Positions 8,079 to 12,955 of a stretch of DNA of 12,955 nucleotides are shown in pieces. The stretch spans positions 1-12,955 of the forward strand of contig PEXM01000060.1 of the NCBI GenBank assembly GCA_002779055.1, written 5' to 3'. Source of the stretch: Elusimicrobia bacterium CG08_land_8_20_14_0_20_44_26. GTDB taxonomy: Bacteria > CG03. The first letter of the stretch is position 1, and every line of letters starts with the position of its first letter. The position numbers were made by a program, and so were the translations under genes. A model generated the notes under the pieces. That model searched no databases. It was not told the origin of the DNA and saw nothing but the letters and a program-made list of their open reading frames with translations.

Positions 8079-8579
8079 ATGGAAAACGTGCAAAAAGAAA
8101 TAATGAATGTTTCGGAGCTCGCTTCCTATATCGGAGTGAGTAAATCGAAGGTTTACAAACTGATAAAAATCAAAAAGGTGCCTGCTTCAAAAATCGGCAG
8201 GCAATATAAGTTTTCAAAACAGGTAATAGATGCTTGGCTGAAAGAGAGTATCATAACTTCATCCGCGAATTTTCCTCTTTTTCAGCCAAGAAAAAATATC
8301 ATTAAGGGAGGTGAGAAAAATGGCGAAGAAGAAAGTAGCAAAGAAGAAAGTGGCAAAGAAGAAAGTCGCGAAAAAGAGAAAGAGGTAGAAGTAAAGGAGG
8401 CTATGAAAAATGGCAAAGAAGAAAGTCGCAAAGAAGAAAGTCGCAAAAAAGAGAAAGAGGTAGAAGTAAAGGAGGCTATGAAAAATGGCAAAGAAGAAAG
8501 TGGTAAAGAAGAAAGTCGCAAAAAAGAGAAAGAGGTAGAAGTAAAGGAGGCTATGAAAAATGGCTCAGAAATTAGTTAA
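8079..8579 (+). CDS. Excisionase/MerR-like helix-turn-helix protein with E/K-rich tail overprinted on micro-genes
   Basis: Residues 9-55 (MNVSELASYIGVSKSKVYKL, then KVPASKIGRQYKF and VIDAWL) are a winged helix-turn-helix of the excisionase/HTH_17 type, which binds DNA. From about residue 77 to the end at 166 the sequence becomes a repeated, highly charged run of KEES, KEKEVEVKEA and MKNG units. These can form a long charged helix or disordered tail. That tail is the alternative reading frame of a 75-base tandem array whose other frame encodes basic micro-peptides, so it may be a by-product of stop-codon absence. The ATG at 8079 is 8 bases past the -10 box, implying a leaderless mRNA. ATG 8103 is an alternative and still keeps the whole domain. 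The domain call is firm; whether the tail is made is unclear. Confidence 0.75.
   Translation: MENVQKEIMNVSELASYIGVSKSKVYKLIKIKKVPASKIGRQYKFSKQVIDAWLKESIITSSANFPLFQPRKNIIKGGEKNGEEESSKEESGKEESREKEKEVEVKEAMKNGKEESRKEESRKKEKEVEVKEAMKNGKEESGKEESRKKEKEVEVKEAMKNGSEIS
8320..8388 (+). CDS. Polybasic micro-peptide 1 (22 residues)
   Basis: The ORF reads M-A, three KKKVA units, then KKRKR and TAG. AAGGGAGG (8304-8311) lies 8 bases before the ATG, an excellent ribosome site. The product is almost purely lysine, arginine, valine and alanine, like the tails of histone H1-like bacterial proteins such as Hc1/Hc2. It would bind nucleic acid without folding. It lies wholly inside the HTH frame but in another frame. 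I infer translation from the strong site and from the same design recurring twice. There is no homologue evidence. Confidence 0.55.
   Translation: MAKKKVAKKKVAKKKVAKKRKR
8410..8463 (+). CDS. Polybasic micro-peptide 2 (17 residues)
   Basis: It reads M-A, two KKKVA units, KKRKR, TAG. AAAGGAGG (8393-8400) ends 9 bases before the ATG. This spacing favours this ATG over the one at 8403, which is only 2 bases from the site and belongs to the HTH frame. The 21-base spacer from the previous stop contains TAA and TGA in the same frame, so read-through joining of the peptides is blocked three times. Confidence 0.55.
   Translation: MAKKKVAKKKVAKKRKR
8485..8538 (+). CDS. Polybasic micro-peptide 3 (17 residues)
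   Basis: It is the same as micro-peptide 2 except for one Ala to Val change (MAKKKVVKKKVAKKRKR). AAAGGAGG at 8468-8475 has identical spacing. The two-base difference from copy 2 also changes one residue in the overlapping HTH frame (Arg to Gly), so it does not show which frame is under selection. Confidence 0.55.
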   Translation: MAKKKVVKKKVAKKRKR

Positions 8580-8862
8580 GCTTGGTTTGAAGAGAGAAAA
8601 GAACACTCTCTATTACATCGGCAAAGACGGCAACGTCTGGGCTGCGCCTATGGCCCGTGCGGGCAAAAAAGGCGGCAAAGCCAAAAAAGTTGCTGATGCG
8701 GGTGTGAAAAAAGCAAAGGGTTATCTTTATTTTCTTGACAAAAACGGCGACGTAGCCAGTGCAAAAATGGCTCGCGGCGGAAAAAAGAAGAAAAAAGCTG
8801 CTCCGAAAAAAAAGAAGGTAGCCAAGAAGAAAAAGAAGGTAGCCAAGAAGAAAAAGAAATAA
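8560..8862 (+). CDS. Histone-H1-like lysine-rich protein with internal duplication
   Basis: The 100-residue basic protein starts in the fourth copy of the repeated leader, with AAAGGAGG at 8543-8550 and the ATG 9 bases on. It overlaps the last 20 bases of the HTH frame. Two related motifs make up the body: KNTLYYIGKDGNVWAAPMAR (residues 14-33) and KGYLYFLDKNGDVASAKMAR (residues 53-72), each followed by a GKK-rich linker. The tail from about residue 73 is poly-lysine with KVAKKKK units, and its DNA carries a 21-base tandem repeat. The folded motifs may form a small beta unit, and the tail probably binds DNA or RNA as in bacterial H1-like proteins. The exact role is unknown. A strong terminator follows 21 bases after the stop. 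Confidence 0.85.
   Translation: MAQKLVKLGLKREKNTLYYIGKDGNVWAAPMARAGKKGGKAKKVADAGVKKAKGYLYFLDKNGDVASAKMARGGKKKKKAAPKKKKVAKKKKKVAKKKKK
8815..8856 (+). repeat. 21-base tandem repeat in the histone-like tail
   Basis: AAGGTAGCCAAGAAGAAA plus AAG occurs twice without change, coding KVAKKKK each time. It mirrors the KKKVA units of the upstream micro-genes at protein level but uses a different DNA unit (GTAGCC rather than GTCGCA). The two arrays therefore probably expanded separately. Confidence 0.8.
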
Positions 8863-8883
8863 TTATAAATTATTTCCTTTTTT

Positions 8884-8924
8884 ATGCCCCCCTGCCAAAA
8901 TTTTTGGTAGGGGGGTATTTTTTT
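8884..8924 (+). terminator. Strong intrinsic terminator after the histone-like gene
   Basis: CCCCCCTGCCAAAA (8887-8900) pairs with TTTTGGTAGGGGGG (8902-8915). The stem has six G-C pairs at the base and one G-T wobble, and is extended by ATG/TAT. Seven T residues follow at 8918-8924. It closes the HTH/micro-gene/histone-like unit. Confidence 0.93.
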
Positions 8925-9086
8925 CAGGGAGAATTTTCCGCAGTCGTCGTGTTTGACTTATTCCTGTTATGGAAAACTAAATCAATCACAAAAAAAGGGG
9001 GGCAAAAATATTTTTAATTTATTTTTTGTCGTCGGGAAATTAGTTTCGTAAAAGGCGCAAAAGTGTTTATGTAAGGAGCAGAAGTT
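8925..9086. other. AT-rich spacer, no gene seen
   Basis: This stretch holds A/T runs and a six-G run but no convincing promoter or conserved RNA. A weak candidate for the next small gene is TTGTCG (9026-9031), 17 bases, TAAAAG (9049-9054); its last -10 base is wrong. Confidence 0.4.
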
Positions 9087-9257
9087 GTGAAAGAAGACAA
9101 AATCAGAAAAGAAACGGTTGAGACGGTAAACAGGTATTTAACCCCGCTTGCGATTATCATCGTCCTTTCGGCTATAATATTCAGCGAGCCGCGCGAGTGG
9201 GATCTTCTCACTGCGGTAGTTCTGCATTTAGAGCGCACCCCTTGCTATTTACAGTAA
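9087..9257 (+). CDS. Small single-pass membrane protein (56 residues)
   Basis: It starts at GTG with AAGGAG (9073-9078) 8 bases upstream. It has a charged N-terminus (KEDKIRKETVE), a hydrophobic segment at residues 18-32 (LTPLAIIIVLSAIIF), then SEPREWDLLTAVVLHLERTP and a stop. The basic-then-hydrophobic layout predicts one membrane helix. I recognise no family. The good ribosome site and sensible composition support a real gene. Its 3' end overlaps the promoter of the HIT gene (9242-9270). Confidence 0.6.
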   Translation: MKEDKIRKETVETVNRYLTPLAIIIVLSAIIFSEPREWDLLTAVVLHLERTPCYLQ

Positions 9258-9270
9258 TTCAAACTATAAT
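9242..9270 (+). promoter_or_regulatory. Sigma70-type promoter for the HIT-rpsU-nif3-dnaG run
   Basis: TTGCTA (9242-9247), 17 bases, then perfect TATAAT (9265-9270). Transcription should begin about 9277, one or two bases before the HIT ATG at 9279, predicting a leaderless message. The same geometry is seen at the HTH gene. Confidence 0.72.
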
Positions 9271-9278
9271 ATACACTT

Positions 9279-9632
9279 ATGGCTAATGAAGATGAATGTC
9301 TCTTTTGCTCTCTGATTGCATGTAGCAAATCCGGGAAGACGGAATTTCTTTATAAGGACAGGTTTGTTGCCGCTTTCAGGGATATTAACCCGAAGGCGCC
9401 GCATCACATCCTTATTGTGCCGTTGAAGCACATTTCAACGGTTAATGATATTACTGACGAGGATGCGCTCCTTGTGGGCAGTATGGTGAATGCCGCCAGA
9501 AAAGTTGCCGTCGGGCTTAATTTGAAAAGTTACCGACTTGTTTTGAATTGCGGCGCCGATGCGGGTCAGGCGGTTTTTCACATTCATTTACATCTTTTAG
9601 GCGGCAGGTCTTTTGGATGGCCGCCGGGTTAG
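9279..9632 (+). CDS. HIT-family nucleotide hydrolase/transferase (HINT-like)
   Basis: Histidine-triad proteins hydrolyse nucleoside phosphoramidates and related adenylates. The triad HIHLHLL has His101, His103 and His105, with His103 the expected nucleophile. FRDINPKAPHHILIVP and the C-terminal WPPG are HINT hallmarks. Cys7 and Cys10 (CLFC) look like half of the zinc site found in many bacterial members. The length of 117 residues is normal. No ribosome site precedes the ATG; a TATAAT box ends 8 bases before it, so a leaderless mRNA is likely. It is followed 42 bases on by rpsU and is probably co-transcribed with it. Confidence 0.94.
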   Translation: MANEDECLFCSLIACSKSGKTEFLYKDRFVAAFRDINPKAPHHILIVPLKHISTVNDITDEDALLVGSMVNAARKVAVGLNLKSYRLVLNCGADAGQAVFHIHLHLLGGRSFGWPPG

Positions 9633-9674
9633 GATAAAATAATTATGGATACAAGGGATAGGGGGTGATTTAAT

Positions 9675-9896
9675 TTGGCATACGTGAAAGTAGGCGAGAC
9701 CGAAAGGTTTGAAAGCGCGATGAGGCGTTTCAAGAGGCAGTGCGAGAATGAGGGCCTTTTGGCAGAAATAAAAAAAAGGCAATATTATGAAAGTCCGAGC
9801 ATGATAAGAAAGAAACAAAAAGATGAAGTAAAAAGACGTCAGAGAGTGCAGGCTTCAAGAAATAAAAGAATGCTTGCCCGCAGAAGGAGCCACTGA
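9675..9896 (+). CDS. rpsU: Ribosomal protein bS21
   Basis: It is a small basic protein of the 30S platform, next to the anti-Shine-Dalgarno end of 16S rRNA, that helps mRNA binding. The 73 residues show the family pattern: MAYVKVGETERFESAMRRFK, then RQCENEGLLAEIKKRQYYE, then a basic K/R tail. The start is TTG: GGGTGAT (9663-9668 region), complementary to the end of 16S rRNA, lies at the right distance, and MAYVKVGE matches the usual bS21 opening. The GTG three codons later would cut into it. As first classical gene of the macromolecular synthesis operon it leads toward dnaG. Confidence 0.95.
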   Translation: MAYVKVGETERFESAMRRFKRQCENEGLLAEIKKRQYYESPSMIRKKQKDEVKRRQRVQASRNKRMLARRRSH

Positions 9897-9939
9897 GGCG
9901 GCCCGGCGGCGGCGGGACGGGAAATGAGGTATTAAAATT

Positions 9940-10935
9940 ATGAAAATAAGCGAGTTTTTTTCTTACTGTATTAAGTGCGGTATTGACGCCGACCCGAGAG
10001 GGCAGGAAGAACCTTTGGATGAGTTAAAGAAACGAGCGGAGGAATTCAAAAAAAAACCGCCTTCCGAAAAAAAATATTTTGATAAATCCCGGCTGACGAA
10101 TCCTTATGCGGATTCAAGAATTCTCAATAATTCTTCGGATAACTTCGTAAAGAAAATATTGTGCGGAATTGACATTGATGTGGGAGAGTTGCTTCTTGCG
10201 GATACTCTCAATCGCAGCGGTGCGAAGATAGATCTTGTCGTCTCGCATCATCCTGTCGGGTATGCATACGGCAGTTTTTACGAAGTTATGGGTATGCAGG
10301 CGAGGATTCAGGCGGGCTGGGGCGTGCCCATAAATATCGCCGAGGAACTTTTAGAAGAGAGGATGGATATTGTAGAAAGGTCGGTTATGCCGAGAAATCA
10401 TACGCAGGTGTCGGATGCCGCCGCAATTCTCGGAATACCTCTTCTTAATGTACACACGCCCGCGGACAATCATGTCGCTTCGTTTCTCGGCAGTATGTTC
10501 AAGGATAAAAATAATTTAAAACTTAAGGACGTTATTGAAAAACTTAATGCCGTGGAAGAATACGACCTCGCCAGAAGAAAATTTCTTCCGGGCCCCAAGA
10601 TCGTTTCGGGAAAGCCCGAGAGGTCTGCGGGCAGAATAGTGGTTGATATGACGGGAGGAACGGAGGGGGCGGTGGATGCCGTCTGCAAACTCGCCCTTGC
10701 CGGATGCGGCACGATTGTCGGTATGCATTTCAGCGAGAAACACATAAAGAAAGCCCGCGAAAATCACATTAATATGGTGATTGCCGGGCATATTCCTTCG
10801 GACAACCTCGGATTGAACCTTCTTTTTGATAAAGTAGAAAAAAAATACGGCAGAATACAATTCGTGGAGTGCTCGGGTTTCAGGAGAATTCCAAGAAACC
10901 GCTCTCTTTCAAAAAAGCCGGGAAAGAAGACCTAA
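9940..10935 (+). CDS. NIF3 (DUF34) family dinuclear-metal protein
   Basis: The NIF3 family (YqfO/YbgI; sometimes annotated GTP cyclohydrolase I type 2 homologue) forms rings with a two-metal site of uncertain substrate. The metal motifs are visible: VVSHHPVG with His103 and His104, and IAGHIPSDNLGLNLL (His284, Asp288) near the C-terminus. HTPADNH (172-178) is a possible additional ligand region. Residues 20-70 are a charged N-terminal insertion (KKRAEEFKKKPPSEKK) that I do not recognise from short members. GAGGT lies about 9-10 bases upstream. It stands between rpsU and dnaG; in Firmicutes a NIF3 gene (yqfO) also lies close to dnaG-sigA. The molecular function remains unknown. Confidence 0.85.
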   Translation: MKISEFFSYCIKCGIDADPRGQEEPLDELKKRAEEFKKKPPSEKKYFDKSRLTNPYADSRILNNSSDNFVKKILCGIDIDVGELLLADTLNRSGAKIDLVVSHHPVGYAYGSFYEVMGMQARIQAGWGVPINIAEELLEERMDIVERSVMPRNHTQVSDAAAILGIPLLNVHTPADNHVASFLGSMFKDKNNLKLKDVIEKLNAVEEYDLARRKFLPGPKIVSGKPERSAGRIVVDMTGGTEGAVDAVCKLALAGCGTIVGMHFSEKHIKKARENHINMVIAGHIPSDNLGLNLLFDKVEKKYGRIQFVECSGFRRIPRNRSLSKKPGKKT

Positions 10936-11030
10936 ATTTCAGGGCATTGCTGTGTATGTTTCTAAAATTCAAAAGCGTGTTTCGCGAATTTGCTCATTAC
11001 CGGAGCGAAGGATTTATGACGGTGTGACAA

Positions 11031-12812
11031 ATGGCATTTGATGAAAATTTTATAGAAAAAGTTCGCGCGGTTTCCGATATTATTTCCGTGGCGGAGGGGT
11101 ATTTTCCGTTAAAAAAGGCGGGGGCTAATTTTACGGCGCTCTGTCCTTTTCACAGCGAGAAGACACCGTCTTTTATTATATCCCGGCAGAAGCAGATATT
11201 CAAGTGTTTCGGCTGCGGCGAGGGAGGAAATGTTTTTAGTTTTTTAATGAAAATGGAAAAGGTCTCTTTTCCTGAAGCGGTCAGGATGCTTGCGGTAAAG
11301 GCAGGGATTCCCGTGCCCGATAAAAAATATTCTCCCGCCGACAAACGCAAAGAATACCTTTATTCCGTGATGGCAGAGGTGGCGGGATTTTATGCCGAAA
11401 ATTTTAAAAAAAGCTCAAACGCAAAAAAATATGCCGCATCGAGAGGTCTGACAGAAGATGTTTCGGAAAAGTTCAATATCGGTTTTTCCCCTGATGAAAC
11501 TTCTCTCATTTCTTTTGCCGACCGACGGGATATTAAGTTTACAGATTTGGAAATGCTGGGTCTTGTTGTAAAAAAAGACAGACCCGCCCGCCAGCCTTCA
11601 TCCGCCCTTTATGCGGATAAATTCAGATACAGGTTGATATTTCCCATCTGCGATATAAAGGGGAGAGTCATCGCTTTCGGCGGGAGAACTCTCGTCGACT
11701 CCAAAGTCAAATATCTGAATTCGCCTGAGACCCCTCTTTTCCACAAAAGCGATGTTCTTTACGCGATAAAAGAAGCGAAGCGAGCGATAATTGACGAGGA
11801 CGGAATTATAATAACGGAAGGGTATATGGACGTTCTGACGATGCATCAATTCGGATTTAGAAATACCGTCGGAGTCCTCGGCACAGCCATGACGGAGCGG
11901 CACGTTTACAACATTAAAAGGTTCACGGACAACGTCTATCTGCTTTTTGATTCGGATGCCGCGGGAATAAATGCCGTTTTCAGGGCGGCAGACAAGATAA
12001 TTTCATTAGGTCTTCAGGGGTTTGTCGTCCGGCTTAACAAAGCGAAAGACGCGGATGAGTTTCTGCACCGCTATGGAAGCGGGGACCTCAAGAAGCAAAT
12101 TGTCGAGGCCTTGCCCGTTTTTGATTTTTTAAGGGATCTTTTCAAGCGCAGGTTTGAGGGAAAATCACCGTCGTGGAAGGCGAAGGCCGTGGATGGATTG
12201 ATTCCATATATTCAGGCGATTCCGAATGCGGTTACAAAAGACGAAGAAATAAAAAAAACCGCGGAATTTCTGGGTGTGGGGGTTTCTGCAATTGTCTCCG
12301 TCATAGAAAATGCTAAAATGCGCGCTTTTACGGATGAGAGCGCGCCCGATGCGCATGCGGATACAGAAGAGAAAATTCCTAAAAAAAGAAAATTGGAAGA
12401 GGATATCGTATCTTTTTTGGTGAATTATCCGGAATATGTAGACCTCTTTAAAAAAAATATTACCCGGGAGGATTTTTCATACATCGGTGCGTTTCTGGAA
12501 AAAATTTACGATTACTACGGAGCTACAGGCGGCAGCGTTTCGGGATTTATTTCCCTCTTCCCTGATGAGAAAGACGCGGAGTTTATTAATTCCATCGCGG
12601 CTTCTTGTGTGAGGCTGCCTGCGGCGGAAAAAGGCGTGGTTGATAAAAAAAAAATACTGGAAAGGAGAAAGTTAGCACAGGACCTTATTAATTCCTTCCG
12701 TAAGATTATGGATAATGAAAAATTTGCGCAGCTCAGAAAGCGGATTATAGAACATCCGACCAAAGAGGCTCTGGAGAGTTATACTCGCCTTGCCGCGAGA
12801 ATAAAGAAGTGA
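11031..12812 (+). CDS. dnaG: DNA primase
   Basis: It makes RNA primers at the replication fork. The N-terminal zinc ribbon is intact: CPFH (Cys38, His41) with EKTPSF, and KCFGCGEGGN (Cys59, Cys62). The catalytic core follows with FGGRTL, KYLNSPETPLFHKS, then the TOPRIM motifs EGYMD (263-267) and LLFDSDAAG with Asp307 and Asp309, which bind catalytic metals. From about residue 440 lies the variable C-terminal region that contacts the DnaB helicase. The 593 residues are close to E. coli DnaG (581). The ribosome site is weak (GGTGTGA before the ATG). The gene lies 95 bases after nif3 and 10 bases before the next start, typical for the rpsU-dnaG-rpoD operon. Confidence 0.97.
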   Translation: MAFDENFIEKVRAVSDIISVAEGYFPLKKAGANFTALCPFHSEKTPSFIISRQKQIFKCFGCGEGGNVFSFLMKMEKVSFPEAVRMLAVKAGIPVPDKKYSPADKRKEYLYSVMAEVAGFYAENFKKSSNAKKYAASRGLTEDVSEKFNIGFSPDETSLISFADRRDIKFTDLEMLGLVVKKDRPARQPSSALYADKFRYRLIFPICDIKGRVIAFGGRTLVDSKVKYLNSPETPLFHKSDVLYAIKEAKRAIIDEDGIIITEGYMDVLTMHQFGFRNTVGVLGTAMTERHVYNIKRFTDNVYLLFDSDAAGINAVFRAADKIISLGLQGFVVRLNKAKDADEFLHRYGSGDLKKQIVEALPVFDFLRDLFKRRFEGKSPSWKAKAVDGLIPYIQAIPNAVTKDEEIKKTAEFLGVGVSAIVSVIENAKMRAFTDESAPDAHADTEEKIPKKRKLEEDIVSFLVNYPEYVDLFKKNITREDFSYIGAFLEKIYDYYGATGGSVSGFISLFPDEKDAEFINSIAASCVRLPAAEKGVVDKKKILERRKLAQDLINSFRKIMDNEKFAQLRKRIIEHPTKEALESYTRLAARIKK

Positions 12813-12822
12813 GAGGAGAAAA

Positions 12823-12955
12823 ATGAAAAAGAAAAAAACAAACACGCCCGCCGCCGGCCACAAAGATTCCAAAACTGCGGTAAAGAATAATAAAAAATCA
12901 TCCGCAAAGGCGTCCAAAAAAGGAGCGAAAAAAATAAGCGCCATGCCGCTGCGCG
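12823..12955 (+). CDS. rpoD: Start of a lysine-rich protein, probably RNA polymerase sigma factor RpoD (cut by window end)
   Basis: The ATG follows GAGAGGAG closely, only 10 bases past the dnaG stop. The 44 visible residues are basic and low-complexity (MKKKKTNTPAAGHKDSKTAV, then KASKKGAKKI). None is diagnostic. The assignment is from position: dnaG is followed by the primary sigma factor in the conserved macromolecular synthesis operon, and deep-branching RpoD proteins may carry lysine-rich N-terminal extensions. The reading frame is open to the window end. Confidence 0.6.
   Translation, partial: MKKKKTNTPAAGHKDSKTAVKNNKKSSAKASKKGAKKISAMPLR

Larger units (their letters stand above)
8304..8564 (+). 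repeat. Tandem array of about 75-base units, each a ribosome site plus micro-gene
   Basis: Two near-identical 75-base copies (8389-8463 and 8464-8538) are preceded by a diverged 90-base version and followed by a partial copy (8539-8564). Each unit reads AAGTAAAGGAGGCTATGAAA, then AATGGC, then 15-base units AAGAAGAAAGTNGCN, then AAAGAGAAAGAGGTAG. The first copy has one more 15-base unit than the others, exactly explaining 90 versus 75. The copies at 8389 and 8464 differ by two bases. The + strand is almost entirely purine here. Both the HTH frame and the micro-gene frame stay in phase through the array because 75 and 90 are multiples of three. Confidence 0.92.

Noticed and set aside
8282..8521. 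79-residue minus-strand frame opposite the array, rich in Ser/Leu
   Set aside because: It is the complement of the AAG-rich repeat, with no ribosome site and repetitive SLPLSSLP composition. It exists only because the array lacks stops.
8304..8564. CRISPR-like array
   Set aside because: The repeat units are contiguous and coding, with no unique spacers and no cas genes.
8991..9028. Possible hairpin CAAAAATA with ATTTTTTG downstream of the terminator
   Set aside because: The pairing is almost pure A-T in an AT-rich spacer and could arise by chance.

Overview
The window reads as ordinary, tightly packed bacterial chromosome carrying one unusual island. Nearly all genes lie on the + strand. 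Housekeeping genes dominate: meso-diaminopimelate/lysine synthesis, the transcription-repair coupling factor, ribosomal protein bS21 and DNA primase. There are no phage, transposase, tRNA, rRNA or CRISPR signals. Use of diaminopimelate, a probable lipoprotein with ankyrin repeats, a compact Mfd and a lysine-rich histone-H1-like protein fit a diderm, deep-branching bacterium. An Elusimicrobiota- or Omnitrophota-like candidate phylum is my guess; the sequence alone does not settle it.

Region 1 (1-3602) is a lysine/peptidoglycan-precursor operon: the 3' part of lysA, then dapF, an unusually long dapA homologue, and dapB. The genes follow each other by 30-58 bases. The run ends at a nested inverted repeat (3606-3696) that looks like a small REP/MITE-like element. 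Region 2 (3721-7936) holds an ankyrin-repeat protein with a possible lipoprotein signal and a short but motif-complete mfd.

Region 3 (about 7937-8924) is the stretch most worth attention. A consensus promoter (TTGACA, 17 bases, TAAAAT) drives a small excisionase/MerR-like helix-turn-helix (HTH) protein. Its reading frame runs on into a purine-rich tandem array. In another frame, each array unit is a complete tiny gene: a strong Shine-Dalgarno site, ATG, a 17-22 residue polybasic peptide built of KKKVA units and ending KKRKR, then a stop. Three such mini-genes lie in phase, and the same repeated leader then starts a 100-residue, lysine-tailed, histone-like protein. A very strong intrinsic terminator (8884-8924) closes the unit. 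The bounded unit therefore contains one regulator, three micro-genes and one DNA-binding-type protein, with the regulator's C-terminus overprinting the micro-genes.

Region 4 (9087-12955) begins with a 56-residue membrane micro-protein not previously delimited. A TATAAT promoter follows, apparently giving a leaderless HIT-family hydrolase. Next come rpsU, a NIF3-family metal protein, dnaG and the start of a lysine-rich protein in the rpoD position. This is a version of the macromolecular synthesis operon (rpsU-dnaG-rpoD) with NIF3 inserted.
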